From: an uncultured Bacteroidota bacterium
GTDB lineage: Bacteria; Bacteroidota; Bacteroidia; 2-12-FULL-35-15
Direction of reading: 5' to 3'
Assembly: GCA_903870175.1 (NCBI GenBank)
Contig: CAIQBY010000403.1
Location: 1 to 41,009 of the forward strand
Length of the DNA: 41,009 nt
In this document: in pieces, positions 27,435 to 37,735 of the stretch
Layout: every line of letters begins with the position of its first letter
How positions within the stretch are numbered: the stretch's first letter is position 1
The notes under the pieces: model-generated
The model's database searches: none
What the model was told of the DNA's origin: nothing
Seen by the model: the letters and a program-made list of their open reading frames with translations, nothing else
Translations under genes and position numbers: made by a program

Positions 27435-29564
27435 ATGAAGTATAATGTAGGAATTGATATCGGCGGCACATTCACAGATTTAATCTGTGTTTCTTCCGAA
27501 GGCAAAACAATAGTACATAAAACACTTTCCACACCGCAGGACTCTTCTGTCGGATTTATAAATGGTATCAGAGAAGTATCCGAAATGCTTGGTGAAACAT
27601 TTGAGAAATTTGTTTCATCCATTGATACAATCGTTCACGGAACTACTGTTGCTACAAATGCATTGCTAACGCTGAAAGGTGCTAAGACAGCACTTATAAC
27701 TACAAAAGGTTTTCGTGATGCACTGGAAATGCGAAGGGGAATTCGTGAAGAACAATTCAACAATCATTATCGGAATGTAGCTCCTCTTGCTCCTCGTTAC
27801 TTGCGTTTCACTGTTGATGAACGAATAGATTCAGAAGGGAAAGTACTGAAGAAATTCAATGAGAAAGACTTGTTGCCAATCATCAAAAAGATAAAAGCGG
27901 AGAAAGTAGAATCAGTTGCTATCTGCTTTATGAATTCATTTAAAAATGCAAGTCATGAAAAACAGGCATTAAAGTTTCTTCGCAAAAATTTGAAAGGAGT
28001 TTTTGTTACGGCTTCTTATGAAGTATTGCCTTCCATCCGTTTTTATGAACGTGTGAGTACCACTGCTGTTAGTGCGTTTGTTGGTCCAATCGTTGCAAAA
28101 TATCTCGATAATCTTACCAGGAAATTAGAGGAGATAAATTATAAAGGCACACTATTGATTATGCAATCAAATGGAGGAGTTGTAGTTCCGGATCAGGTAA
28201 AGAAAAACCCTGCAGTTACAGTATTATCAGGTCCCGCAGCGGCACCTACAGCGGGTGCATTTTATTCTAAAATGCTTGGCTATAAAAACTGTATAACTGC
28301 GGATATGGGAGGAACAAGCTTTGATGCTGCTATTGTAATCAATAATGAATGTGTAACAGGTACCGAAGGAAATATCAACCGTTATCGTATTGCTCTTCCT
28401 TCGCTTGATATCATTACCATTGGAGCCGGAGGAGGAAGTATCGGATGGATAAATGAAGGTGGTCTTTTACAAATGGGACCTCAAAGTGCAGGTGCAATGC
28501 CTGGTCCGGTATGTTACGGAAGAGGTGGCACAGTGCCGACTTGCACGGATGCAGATATAATACTTGGTTATCTTAATCCTGATTTCTTCGCAGGAGGAAA
28601 ATTAAAGTTGAATAAAGCAAAGGCTGAAAATGCTATTAAAACAGAGCTTGCAACTAAACTTGGCTTGTCAGTTTTAGAAACAGCAGCAGGGATGTATCGT
28701 ATTATTAACAGTAATATGGCACAGGGAGTGAGAGAGATTTCTGTTGAACGCGGTTACGACCCAAGAGAGTTTTTATTCATTGTTGCCGGTGGTGCAGGTT
28801 CTATTCATTCGTCGGAAATATGCAAGGAACTGGAGATTCCAATGTTTCTTGTACCAAATGTTTCCTCAATTTTCTGCGCAGCAGGTATGTTGCTTGGCGA
28901 TTTGAAACATGATTATATACGTTCTTATTTTACTTCATTCACAAATCTTGATAAGAAAAAATTCCAGTCGTTGCTTAATGAAATGAAGGAAGATGGCTTG
29001 AAAGCATTAGTGGAAGATGAAGGTGTGGCGCGCGAACGAATTACTTTTCATCCGATATTGGATATGCGCTATCTTGGACAATATCACGAAGTGCAAATGG
29101 AATCAAGTTGGGAAGATGTGATGAACTTTAACATGGATGCTATTTTTGAATCGTTTCATAAAGAACATAACCGTCAGTTTGGTTATTCATTGAAAGAAGA
29201 AGGAACTGAAATGGAACTTATAAATGTTCGTTTGCGAGTGGTTGGAAAAACAGAACGCCCTAAATTTCTTTCTGGGAAAATAAAATCAGTGCCTGTGGAA
29301 TCAGCCATTAAAGAATACAGAGAAGTTTATATTCCTGAATTAAATAAGATGAAAAAAGTGGCTGTTTACGATGGCGACAAACCGATATTTAATTCAAAAA
29401 TAAACGGACCATGTGTAATTGAGAAGATAACTACTTCGGTATTTATAAGTGAAGATTATGACTGCGAAGTGGATGGCTTCGGGTCGTTCATAGTATATGA
29501 AAAGAAAAAGTTCCCTGATGGATTTATGTTGAAACAAAAACTTAGTGAAGTAAATGAACATTGA
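27435..29564 (+). CDS. Hydantoinase/oxoprolinase subunit A family protein (HyuA-like)
   Basis: 'YNVGIDIGGTFTDLICV', 'VHGTTVATNALLTLKGAKTALITTKGFRD', 'SGPAAAPTAGAFY', 'TADMGGTSFDAAIV'. Confidence 0.95.
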   Translation: MKYNVGIDIGGTFTDLICVSSEGKTIVHKTLSTPQDSSVGFINGIREVSEMLGETFEKFVSSIDTIVHGTTVATNALLTLKGAKTALITTKGFRDALEMRRGIREEQFNNHYRNVAPLAPRYLRFTVDERIDSEGKVLKKFNEKDLLPIIKKIKAEKVESVAICFMNSFKNASHEKQALKFLRKNLKGVFVTASYEVLPSIRFYERVSTTAVSAFVGPIVAKYLDNLTRKLEEINYKGTLLIMQSNGGVVVPDQVKKNPAVTVLSGPAAAPTAGAFYSKMLGYKNCITADMGGTSFDAAIVINNECVTGTEGNINRYRIALPSLDIITIGAGGGSIGWINEGGLLQMGPQSAGAMPGPVCYGRGGTVPTCTDADIILGYLNPDFFAGGKLKLNKAKAENAIKTELATKLGLSVLETAAGMYRIINSNMAQGVREISVERGYDPREFLFIVAGGAGSIHSSEICKELEIPMFLVPNVSSIFCAAGMLLGDLKHDYIRSYFTSFTNLDKKKFQSLLNEMKEDGLKALVEDEGVARERITFHPILDMRYLGQYHEVQMESSWEDVMNFNMDAIFESFHKEHNRQFGYSLKEEGTEMELINVRLRVVGKTERPKFLSGKIKSVPVESAIKEYREVYIPELNKMKKVAVYDGDKPIFNSKINGPCVIEKITTSVFISEDYDCEVDGFGSFIVYEKKKFPDGFMLKQKLSEVNEH

Positions 29565-31227
29565 TAAAATTTTAGTTTCTATTTTTCAGCGTGCCTTTAA
29601 ATCCATCACGGATGAAATGAGTATTTCGCTGACAAAAACCACACGCTCTCCTATTCTTTGCGAAGCAAAAGATTTTGTTACCGGATTATATGATGCGAAG
29701 GGACAGATGCTGGAACAGACGGAAAACCTGCCTATACTTTCGTTTTCACTGGGTCCTGTATGCAAAGTTATTCTTGAACAATATGGAAATGATATTCATG
29801 AAGGCGATGTGATTATCCACAATGACGTGTTCACGATGGGAAATCAGAACAACGATGTGGCTATTTTCAAACCAATATTTAATAATAATATTTTAGTCGG
29901 ATGGTCGGCTGCCAAGGGACATCAAGCTGATATTGGCGGTGCGGTGCAGGGCGGATATAATCCAAATGCAACCGAAGTGTGGCAGGAAGCAATACGGATT
30001 CCGGCTGTTAAATTGTATGAGAAAGGTAAACTGCGGAAAGATGTATGGAATTTAATATTCGCTAACATACGTCTGACAATGGTTCAGGAAGACATCAAAG
30101 CGCAGATTGGCGCATGTACGCTTGGTGAAAGAAGGCTTCAGGCTTTTATAGCGAAATATGGTCAGGATGTTTTTGATGCGCATAAACAGGCATTGTTTGA
30201 CTCCACTGAAAAGATGATGCGTGCTGAAATAAAAAACATTCCGAATGGTGTGTATAAAGGCGGAAGCATGGTGTATTACGATGGTAAAAACAAAGGAAGT
30301 AAATTCCCTATTCGCACTGTGATTACTGTGAAAGACGAGGATATTACATTTGATTTCTCAACATCTTCTCCGCAGACAAAAGGTTTTGTTAACGGAATAT
30401 ATACATCTACCTGCTCAGCAATTACACTTACGTTTCTACAAATGGTGAATCCGAATATCCCGCATAACGAAGGAATGATAAAGCCTTTAAAATATATTGT
30501 TCCCGAAGGAACTATACTTAATGCATCTTATCCTGCGGCAACTACTTTTGGAAATCATCTTTGTCCGCAAGTGGCAGATGCAATATTTAAAGCACTTGGG
30601 CCTGCTGTGCCGGAGCGAATCACTGCGGGATGGAATCATTTATTATGCTCTTTGTTTACCGGCAATCATCCGCGAACCGGCAAAAAGTATGTTGACATTT
30701 GTTTCCTTGGATTGAAAGGCGGAAGCGGTGCAATGAAAGGCGATGACGGATATGATCATATTGGAATGATTGATGCTTCGGGCGGTGCGCTTGATCAGGA
30801 TTATGAAATGTATGAACAGCAAACACCACATTTAATTGTGCAGCACGAATATTTATGTGATTCGGGTGGTGCAGGACAATGGCGTGGCGGACTCGGAACT
30901 GTAACACAAATAATGCTTAGAGGGGACGACACGACTATGGTTATTTTTGGGGATGGTGATGTGGAACCTAATTACGGCTTGTTTGGCGGCAAAGGAAGTG
31001 TGCTGAATAAAATAGAATTGAAATATAAAAACGGCAAAAAGCATATTCCGATGAGCAAGGATATTATTCATGGAATAACTGATAACACACTGTACTTACA
31101 GGTTGCAGGAGGCGGAGGCGGATATGGTAATCCTAAAAAAAGAGACAAGGCAAAAGTTATTCAGGATGTGAGAAACGAAGTGGTTTCTAAAAAAGCTGCT
31201 GAGAAATTATACGGATTAAAAAAATAA
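29554..31227 (+). CDS. Hydantoinase/oxoprolinase subunit B family protein (HyuB-like)
   Basis: 'ILCEAKDFVTGLYDAKGQMLEQTENLPI', 'GHQADIGGAVQGGYNPNATEVWQE', 'HEYLCDSGGAGQWRGGLGTV'; overlaps hyuA by 11 nt. Confidence 0.95.
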   Translation: MNIDKILVSIFQRAFKSITDEMSISLTKTTRSPILCEAKDFVTGLYDAKGQMLEQTENLPILSFSLGPVCKVILEQYGNDIHEGDVIIHNDVFTMGNQNNDVAIFKPIFNNNILVGWSAAKGHQADIGGAVQGGYNPNATEVWQEAIRIPAVKLYEKGKLRKDVWNLIFANIRLTMVQEDIKAQIGACTLGERRLQAFIAKYGQDVFDAHKQALFDSTEKMMRAEIKNIPNGVYKGGSMVYYDGKNKGSKFPIRTVITVKDEDITFDFSTSSPQTKGFVNGIYTSTCSAITLTFLQMVNPNIPHNEGMIKPLKYIVPEGTILNASYPAATTFGNHLCPQVADAIFKALGPAVPERITAGWNHLLCSLFTGNHPRTGKKYVDICFLGLKGGSGAMKGDDGYDHIGMIDASGGALDQDYEMYEQQTPHLIVQHEYLCDSGGAGQWRGGLGTVTQIMLRGDDTTMVIFGDGDVEPNYGLFGGKGSVLNKIELKYKNGKKHIPMSKDIIHGITDNTLYLQVAGGGGGYGNPKKRDKAKVIQDVRNEVVSKKAAEKLYGLKK

Positions 31228-31230
31228 AAC

Positions 31231-31632
31231 ATGAGTCATCAGATTATTTTACCCGATGGTTGGCCCACTCCGAAAGGGTATTCAAACGGAATACTTGCTG
31301 CAAAAGGAAGAACGCTTTATCTTGCAGGACAAGTTGGCTGGTCGGCGGAAGAGAAATTTGCAAGTGATAAACTGGCTCCGCAATTTGAACAGGCACTCAA
31401 AAATATTGTTGCCATTGTGAATAAAGCAGGCGGCAAACCCGAACATATCTGCAAAATGACTTGCTTCTGCAAAGACAGAGATCAATATCTGGCATCAAGA
31501 AAGGAGTTGGGAAAAATATGGAAAGCGATTATCGGAAATCACTATCCTTGTATGAGTATGATTTTTGTAGTTGACTTACTTGACCATCCTGCCTTGATTG
31601 AAATAGAAGCTACCGCTGTAATTCCTGAGTAA
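31231..31632 (+). CDS. RidA/YjgF-family protein
   Basis: 'YSNGILAAKGRTLYLAGQVGW', 'QFEQALKNIVAIVNKAGGKPEHICKMTCF', C-terminal 'ALIEIEATAVIPE'. Confidence 0.93.
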   Translation: MSHQIILPDGWPTPKGYSNGILAAKGRTLYLAGQVGWSAEEKFASDKLAPQFEQALKNIVAIVNKAGGKPEHICKMTCFCKDRDQYLASRKELGKIWKAIIGNHYPCMSMIFVVDLLDHPALIEIEATAVIPE

Positions 31633-32762
31633 TGGATTTTGAATTAAACGATTTACAAAAACAAGTTCAGCAGACTTTTAAAGATTTTGTTGACCGCAAG
31701 GTGAAGCCATTGGCTGCGGAGATTGATGAGAAAAAAGAATTTCCGCGTGACTTATTTAATCAGGTAGGTGAGCTTGGTTTTTATGGTATGCGTTATCCCG
31801 AAAGTGCCGGCGGCAATGGTCTTGACATTACTTCTTACTGTCTTGCCGTAATGGAATTAGCCAGAGGTTCGCTGTCGCTTGCTGCTTCCTGTACCATGCA
31901 ATCGTTGATGGGCACTTACTTTCTTTATCGTTTCGGTGATGATGAAATAAAGAATAAATATTTTGCGGAAGCACTTAAAGGAAATAAAATCGGTGGCATC
32001 TGCATGACTGAACCCAATGCCGGCAGTGATTTGCTTGGTGTGAAATCCATAGCGAAAGTTACTAAAGATGGTTTTATATTGAACGGACAAAAGACATGGA
32101 TTACTTCTGCGCCTGTTGCCGATTTTTTTACAGTGCTAGCCAAAACAGATAATCACGAACAGCTTTCCATATTTTTTGTACCTGCAAATTTAAAAGGAGT
32201 GATGGTTGGCAAAACCATTGAAAAGCTCGGTTTATGCGGCTCGCTGACAAGTGAAGTAGGTTTTGTGGATGTACATCTTCCGAAGAATTATCTGCTTGGA
32301 CAGATTGGTGGCGGAACAAAATGCCTGATGGAAATACTTGCTGAAATACGGATAATGACTGCTGCACTTGCTATTGGTGTTGCGACAGCAGCTTATGAAG
32401 ATGCTGTGGAATATGCAAAAACACGAGAACAATTCGGGAAAGCGATTGGTACATTTCAGGCAATGAGAACAAAGTTTGCAGATATGGCTGTGCAGTTGGA
32501 GACCGCGAAACACTACGTGTTTTATGCTGCATGGCTGAGTGAAAAAAATATGCCGCGACAAAAAGAATCCATGCTTGCTAAATTGTATGCCTCTGAATGT
32601 GCCAATTCTATTTGCGACCAGGCGACACGAGTTTTTGCTTCGTATGGTTTTGCGATGGAATATCCGGTACAGCGTTATTTCCGCGATGCGCGATTTACAT
32701 TGATTGGCGGCGGCACTTCGGAGATATTGAAAAATAATATCGGGAAGATGATTTTGGGTTAG
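31632..32762 (+). CDS. Acyl-CoA dehydrogenase
   Basis: 'GGICMTEPNAGSDL', 'LNGQKTWITSAPVADFFTVLAKT', 'YAKTREQFGKAIGTFQAMRTKFADMA', 'FRDARFTLIGGGTSEILKNNIGKMILG'. Confidence 0.96.
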   Translation: MDFELNDLQKQVQQTFKDFVDRKVKPLAAEIDEKKEFPRDLFNQVGELGFYGMRYPESAGGNGLDITSYCLAVMELARGSLSLAASCTMQSLMGTYFLYRFGDDEIKNKYFAEALKGNKIGGICMTEPNAGSDLLGVKSIAKVTKDGFILNGQKTWITSAPVADFFTVLAKTDNHEQLSIFFVPANLKGVMVGKTIEKLGLCGSLTSEVGFVDVHLPKNYLLGQIGGGTKCLMEILAEIRIMTAALAIGVATAAYEDAVEYAKTREQFGKAIGTFQAMRTKFADMAVQLETAKHYVFYAAWLSEKNMPRQKESMLAKLYASECANSICDQATRVFASYGFAMEYPVQRYFRDARFTLIGGGTSEILKNNIGKMILG

Positions 32763-32962
32763 TTTATTAGTTAACTGGTTCATTAGTTAATTAGTTTATT
32801 ACTGCTTTGTGAATTATACGTTGTGTTTTTCAGATGAAATTTTGGAAAGGGAATTGGTACATTGCCGATTCATTAAAAATAATATTAGAGAAATTGAAGA
32901 CAATAAAAAGAATAATTGTATTAAGACGAATAAAGCAAATGATTTGTGGACGGAATCCTGCC

Positions 32963-34564
32963 CTACTTCATTAATTCTATCGCTTTCTTCAATACATTAT
33001 CCTCTTGCTGAATAATCGGATAATAACCTTCATTGTTCCAGATAGCGCGTGCAATCAAGGCTTTTAATTCATTCTTGATAATTTGAGAAGAAGTTTTTAT
33101 CTGTTTATCATTTCGCTTGATTTTATTTTTAGCGGCAAATTCAATAAAATCATTCAGCAGCGCATCACTTACTTCAAATGACTTACTAAAGTTTTGCGGT
33201 GTTTTATATGCATTGAGTTTAGTTCTGTTTTTATCTGCGTAATCAAAACTGAATTCATTAAGCAAGCCTGAATACAATACTTCCCCAAGATAATGCGTAT
33301 TGCCGGTAGTATCAATCGGAACAAAAACATCAGGAGTAATTCCTCCGCCGCCATATACTATTTTGCCTGCCGGAGTTTTAAACTTCAATGAATCCGATAC
33401 TTTCATGCTGTCAGCATTTTCCAGTTCGCCAGATGAGTATCGTTTATATTCCTCTTCGTAATAAGCATCCAGACCTTTGGCATACGACTTCTGAATACAT
33501 CTTCCGGTAGGCGTATAATATCGTGCAATAGTCAACCGAATAGCTGAACCATCAGTAAATTCGCTTTGTTCCTGCACCAGTCCTTTCCCGAACGAACGTC
33601 TTCCGACAATAGTTGCCCGGTCGTTATCCTGCAGCGCACCTGATAATATTTCACTTGCGGATGCAGAGCCATCATCAATCAATACAATGAGTTTACCATT
33701 CTCAAAGTCACCCGCAGCAGTCGCTTTATAATCTTTTCGCGGTCGTGCTCTGCCAAGCGTATATACTATTTCTTTGTCTTTACTAAGGAATTCATCTGCA
33801 AGGCTCACTGCTGTGTTTAAGTATCCGCCGCCGTTACCACGCAAATCAACAATTAACTGCTGCATCCCTTCGCCTTGCAGTTTCTTGAAAGCAGTCATAT
33901 ATTCTTTATAGGTGCTCTCGGCAAATCGCGCCACTTTAATATATCCGGTTTTGGCATTCACCATGTAAGCCGCATCAATACTGTAAATAGGAATAGTGCC
34001 GCGCGTAATGGTAAACTCAATAAGTTGCGGCTTGCCTCTGCGCATCATACTCACCTTCACTTTCGTGCCTCCCTTTCCTTTAAGTTTAGCCATCACATCT
34101 TTGTTCTTTATCTTGATACCGGCTACCTTTTTTCCGTCAACAAGTACTACTTTATCGCCAGCCTGCACTCCTACTTTTTCGGATGGTCCGCCTGGAATCA
34201 CAGCAACCACGCATACTGTATCTTTCACAATATTAAACTCGACACCTATGCCTTCAAAGTTTCCCTGCAAAGGCGCATTTGTTTCTGCCAGTTCATCAGC
34301 TGTAATATATGCCGAATGCGGGTCGAGATTCTGCAGCATCGAGATAATAGTTTTATCCACCAGTTTATTTGGCTTGATGGTATCAACATATTGTTCGGTC
34401 ACAAATTTCAATATCTCATCAATCTTGCTCGAGCCGCCTGTTCCATCTGCAGCAATGTTTCCATCCTTTTTGTTGACATGAAAAGTACTGCCGATAAAGA
34501 TGCCGATAATCAGGAGCAGCGAAAAAACAATTGGCAGATAAACATAAAACTTAGGACGATTCAT
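32963..34564 (-). CDS. S41-family C-terminal processing peptidase with PDZ domain
   Basis: PDZ 'GGPSEKVGVQAGDKVVLVDGKKV', S41 'LIVDLRGNGGGYLNTAVSLADEF', 'IDDGSASASEILSGALQDNDRATIVGRRSFGKGLVQ'. Confidence 0.97.
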   Translation of the reverse strand: MNRPKFYVYLPIVFSLLLIIGIFIGSTFHVNKKDGNIAADGTGGSSKIDEILKFVTEQYVDTIKPNKLVDKTIISMLQNLDPHSAYITADELAETNAPLQGNFEGIGVEFNIVKDTVCVVAVIPGGPSEKVGVQAGDKVVLVDGKKVAGIKIKNKDVMAKLKGKGGTKVKVSMMRRGKPQLIEFTITRGTIPIYSIDAAYMVNAKTGYIKVARFAESTYKEYMTAFKKLQGEGMQQLIVDLRGNGGGYLNTAVSLADEFLSKDKEIVYTLGRARPRKDYKATAAGDFENGKLIVLIDDGSASASEILSGALQDNDRATIVGRRSFGKGLVQEQSEFTDGSAIRLTIARYYTPTGRCIQKSYAKGLDAYYEEEYKRYSSGELENADSMKVSDSLKFKTPAGKIVYGGGGITPDVFVPIDTTGNTHYLGEVLYSGLLNEFSFDYADKNRTKLNAYKTPQNFSKSFEVSDALLNDFIEFAAKNKIKRNDKQIKTSSQIIKNELKALIARAIWNNEGYYPIIQQEDNVLKKAIELMK

Positions 34565-34814
34565 ATATTAAAGTATGGTATATTATTTATTAAAAAGTTG
34601 GCAAAGGTAATGTATTAATAAATATTAATTATGGTAATTAATTAACGCCGCAAAACTTGAAACCTTATACCTTAAACTCCCTCCTTCCACAGTTATTAAC
34701 AATATTGCCTTGATTAAGCACTTTTTAATGTTTATAAACTCTAGGCAAACGACATCAAAACATCATTCATTAACTATAATTTTGTGAGATAATAAATTTA
34801 TAAAACATATTAAG

Positions 34815-35822
34815 ATGAAAAAGAAAACCTATTATATCCCGGTGCTGTTATTTACATTGGCACTTACTTCCTGCGTTCCGCAAAAACTGTTGGAAGATGA
34901 GCAGACAAAACGCAAAAGCTGCGAAACAGAATTGGCAGCTTTGAAAACTTCCTCTCAGGATTGTGATTCGAAACTTGCCGAAGCCAACAAACAGCTTGCG
35001 GATGACCAGAGAGAAATAAAGAGTTTGAAAAAAGATACAGCACGTGTAGGTGACGATTTGAGAGGTGTGAGTATGAAATATGACAAGCTTAATCAAATTA
35101 ACGATCAGTTGCTTAATAAATATAATACCCTTCTGGAAGGTAATATTAAGGATACAAAAAAAATTTCCGGCGAATTGCAAACTACACAGGAACAGCTTTT
35201 GAAAAAGCAGGACGACCTGAAACAGTTGGAAGCACAGCTTAACAATCAGAAAAAACAACTTGATGACTTGAGTGATGAATTAAAAAAACGGGAAGCGCGC
35301 GTAGCAGAACTGGAACACATACTTAAAAGTAAAGATGATGCAACAAACGATTTGAAGAAGAAACTTTCGGATGCATTATTTAACTTTGAAGGAAAAGGAT
35401 TGACTGTTACACAAAAGAATGGCAAGGTATACGTATCCATGGATGAGAGTTTATTATTTGCTTCGGGAAGTATAAAAGTGGAAGAGAAAGGACAGGAAGC
35501 ATTGATAAAAGTTGCAAAAGTATTGGAACAGAATAAAGATATAAATGTGCTGATAGAAGGACATACTGATGATGTGCCAATGACCGGCAAGTCGGAGATA
35601 AAGGATAACTGGGACTTATCGGTATTGCGTGCGACTTCGATAGTAAAAATAATAACAAAAAATTCTACCATCGACCCAAAACAACTTACAGCAGCAGGTT
35701 GCGGCGAATATTTCCCGATAGACCCTGCTAAAACAACTGAAGCAAGAAAGAAAAACAGGAGGACAGAAATTATACTTACACCTAAACTAGATGAATTATT
35801 TAAAGTGCTGGAAACAAAATAG
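34815..35822 (+). CDS. OmpA-family lipoprotein with coiled-coil domain
   Basis: Lipobox 'LALTSC', long coiled coil, C-terminal OmpA 'INVLIEGHTDDVPMTGKSEIKDNWDLSVLRATSIVKII...AAGCGEYFPIDPAKTTEARKKNRRTEIIL'. Confidence 0.94.
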   Translation: MKKKTYYIPVLLFTLALTSCVPQKLLEDEQTKRKSCETELAALKTSSQDCDSKLAEANKQLADDQREIKSLKKDTARVGDDLRGVSMKYDKLNQINDQLLNKYNTLLEGNIKDTKKISGELQTTQEQLLKKQDDLKQLEAQLNNQKKQLDDLSDELKKREARVAELEHILKSKDDATNDLKKKLSDALFNFEGKGLTVTQKNGKVYVSMDESLLFASGSIKVEEKGQEALIKVAKVLEQNKDINVLIEGHTDDVPMTGKSEIKDNWDLSVLRATSIVKIITKNSTIDPKQLTAAGCGEYFPIDPAKTTEARKKNRRTEIILTPKLDELFKVLETK

Positions 35823-35832
35823 AGTATAATAT

Positions 35833-37575
35833 TTGACAATTCTAATGAAAAAAATATTCCTTTCTCTTCTTTTTACCCTATATATAGGCTTTTCGTTTGC
35901 TCAACCATTAACAGAATATTGGGATGCGGAACAGACAAAAAAGAAATCAGAACAGCAAATAAAAAATGGAATGCAGGATGGTAAATTTACTGCATGGTAC
36001 GAAAATGGTGAGGTAGCGAAGGAAGGAAACTTTACAATGGGAAAAGAAAATGGTAAGTTTATTACTTATTACCCGGGTAAAAAAATAAAAATAGAAGAGA
36101 ATTATTCCTTCGGGAAAAAGAATGGTGCCTGGAAATACTGGTATATCAACGGAAAGAAAGCTCAGGAAACTTATTTTAAAGATGATAAAAATGACAGCAC
36201 ATGGCTTGGCTGGTACGAAAACGGTAAACAGAAAAGCATAGAGAATTATAAACTTGGAAAGAAGGAAGGTAAATGGACATACTATTATGATAATGGTCAA
36301 AAAGAAAGTGAAGGAACATTTATCAATAATAAAGCAGAAGGAATATATCTTGGATGGCATGCCAATGGTGCTAAACAGACAGAAGGGCAATATAAGGACG
36401 GGAAAGAAACAGGTACCTGGAAAGAATATTTTAATACCGGAAAGCCAAAACAGGAACTTGTATATGAAAATGGAGAATCGCTGTTAATGAACCAGTGGTT
36501 GAAATCGGGGGCGCAGATTATAAAAGACGGGAATGGTAAAATAACTGCTGTATATGATAATGGCAAGAAAAAAAGTGAAGGTGATTATAAAGGAGGAAGA
36601 ATTGAAGGTGAGTGGATGTTCTATCTTTCCTCCGGAGAAAAGGATTTCAAGGTTACATATCTGAAAGGTAAAAAGGATGGACCCTGTATAAACTGGTTTA
36701 AGAATGGTAAAGTAAAGAGCGAAGGACCTTATTCAAATGATAAGAAAAACGGTTATTGGAAATGGTATGACGAGACAGGCAAAATAGAAATGGAAGGAAC
36801 AATAACTGATGATATACGCGCCGGAAAATGGATGTATTGGTTCCCGACAGGAATAAAAGAATCAGAAGGATATTATAAAAATGACCGGCAGGATAGCCTT
36901 TGGAACTACAATTATAAAGGCGGGATGAAATGGAAAATCGGGAAATATAAAGAAGGCAAAAAAGATGGAGTATGGACTACCTGGTACGAAAACGGACAGA
37001 AGGTGAATGAAGGAAAATTTGTTAATGGGAAAGAAGATGGCACGTGGCAGTCCTGGTACGATGATGGTGTGCTGAAAGATGAAGGAAATTTTAAAGAAGG
37101 TAAAATGAATGGCAGCTGGAAAGGGTTTCTGCCAAATAAAACTCCTATTTATGAAGGGTTTTATAAAGATGATGTGAAAGAAGGCAATTGGAAATTGTTT
37201 TACGAATCAGGAAAACTTCATCAGGAAGGAACTTATAAACTTGGTAAAAAGAACGGGCACTGGACGGAATACACTCCTCATAGTTTTAAAGATAATGAAG
37301 GGGACTATAAAGATGACAAACAGGATGGATTATGGACTTATTATTATGAAACAGGCGTAAAGGCTATGGAACAGACTTTCAGAGAGAGCTTATTAAGCGG
37401 CGATTGCAAAAGCTGGTACGAAGATGCAAAACTAAAAAGCACTACTTCATACATATTAATGAAAGGTAAAAAAGGAAGACTTGACAGCCAGCCCAACGGC
37501 AAATGGGTTTATTATGACAAGAACGGTAATATAATGCTGGAAACCACTTACAAAAACGGGGTAAAAATCAAGTAA
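35833..37575 (+). CDS. MORN-2/YwqK-family repeat protein (about 20 repeats)
   Basis: Signal peptide followed by many 'WxxWYENGxKxxEGxFKxGKxxG' units of ~23 aa. Confidence 0.92.
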   Translation: MTILMKKIFLSLLFTLYIGFSFAQPLTEYWDAEQTKKKSEQQIKNGMQDGKFTAWYENGEVAKEGNFTMGKENGKFITYYPGKKIKIEENYSFGKKNGAWKYWYINGKKAQETYFKDDKNDSTWLGWYENGKQKSIENYKLGKKEGKWTYYYDNGQKESEGTFINNKAEGIYLGWHANGAKQTEGQYKDGKETGTWKEYFNTGKPKQELVYENGESLLMNQWLKSGAQIIKDGNGKITAVYDNGKKKSEGDYKGGRIEGEWMFYLSSGEKDFKVTYLKGKKDGPCINWFKNGKVKSEGPYSNDKKNGYWKWYDETGKIEMEGTITDDIRAGKWMYWFPTGIKESEGYYKNDRQDSLWNYNYKGGMKWKIGKYKEGKKDGVWTTWYENGQKVNEGKFVNGKEDGTWQSWYDDGVLKDEGNFKEGKMNGSWKGFLPNKTPIYEGFYKDDVKEGNWKLFYESGKLHQEGTYKLGKKNGHWTEYTPHSFKDNEGDYKDDKQDGLWTYYYETGVKAMEQTFRESLLSGDCKSWYEDAKLKSTTSYILMKGKKGRLDSQPNGKWVYYDKNGNIMLETTYKNGVKIK

Positions 37576-37599
37576 TATAGAAAATAAATCCACTTTTTA

Positions 37600-37630
37600 T
37601 TGACTTTGCCTCGTAATTATATTACTTTTG
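37600..37630 (+). promoter_or_regulatory. Bacteroidota-type promoter upstream of queA
   Basis: TTG - 20 nt - TACTTTTG. Confidence 0.6.
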
Positions 37631-37735
37631 CAGCCTTTTAAAATTTAACATTAATAAATCCCGTAAGATTTATGAAATAAGTCCGGCCTTCAGCCCCTCT
37701 CATTCCAGACTTTCTTACATTAAACAAAACAGTAA

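Noticed and set aside
32809-33015. 68-aa ORF between acyl-CoA dehydrogenase and the S41 protease
   Set aside because: Overlaps the 3' end of the S41 gene; no family recognised and no start context. Could be a remnant but is not supportable from sequence alone.
35833-37575. YwqK/MORN protein as a toxin-antitoxin system
   Set aside because: No adjacent toxin candidate; flanked by an OmpA-family gene and queA, and the protein is exported.
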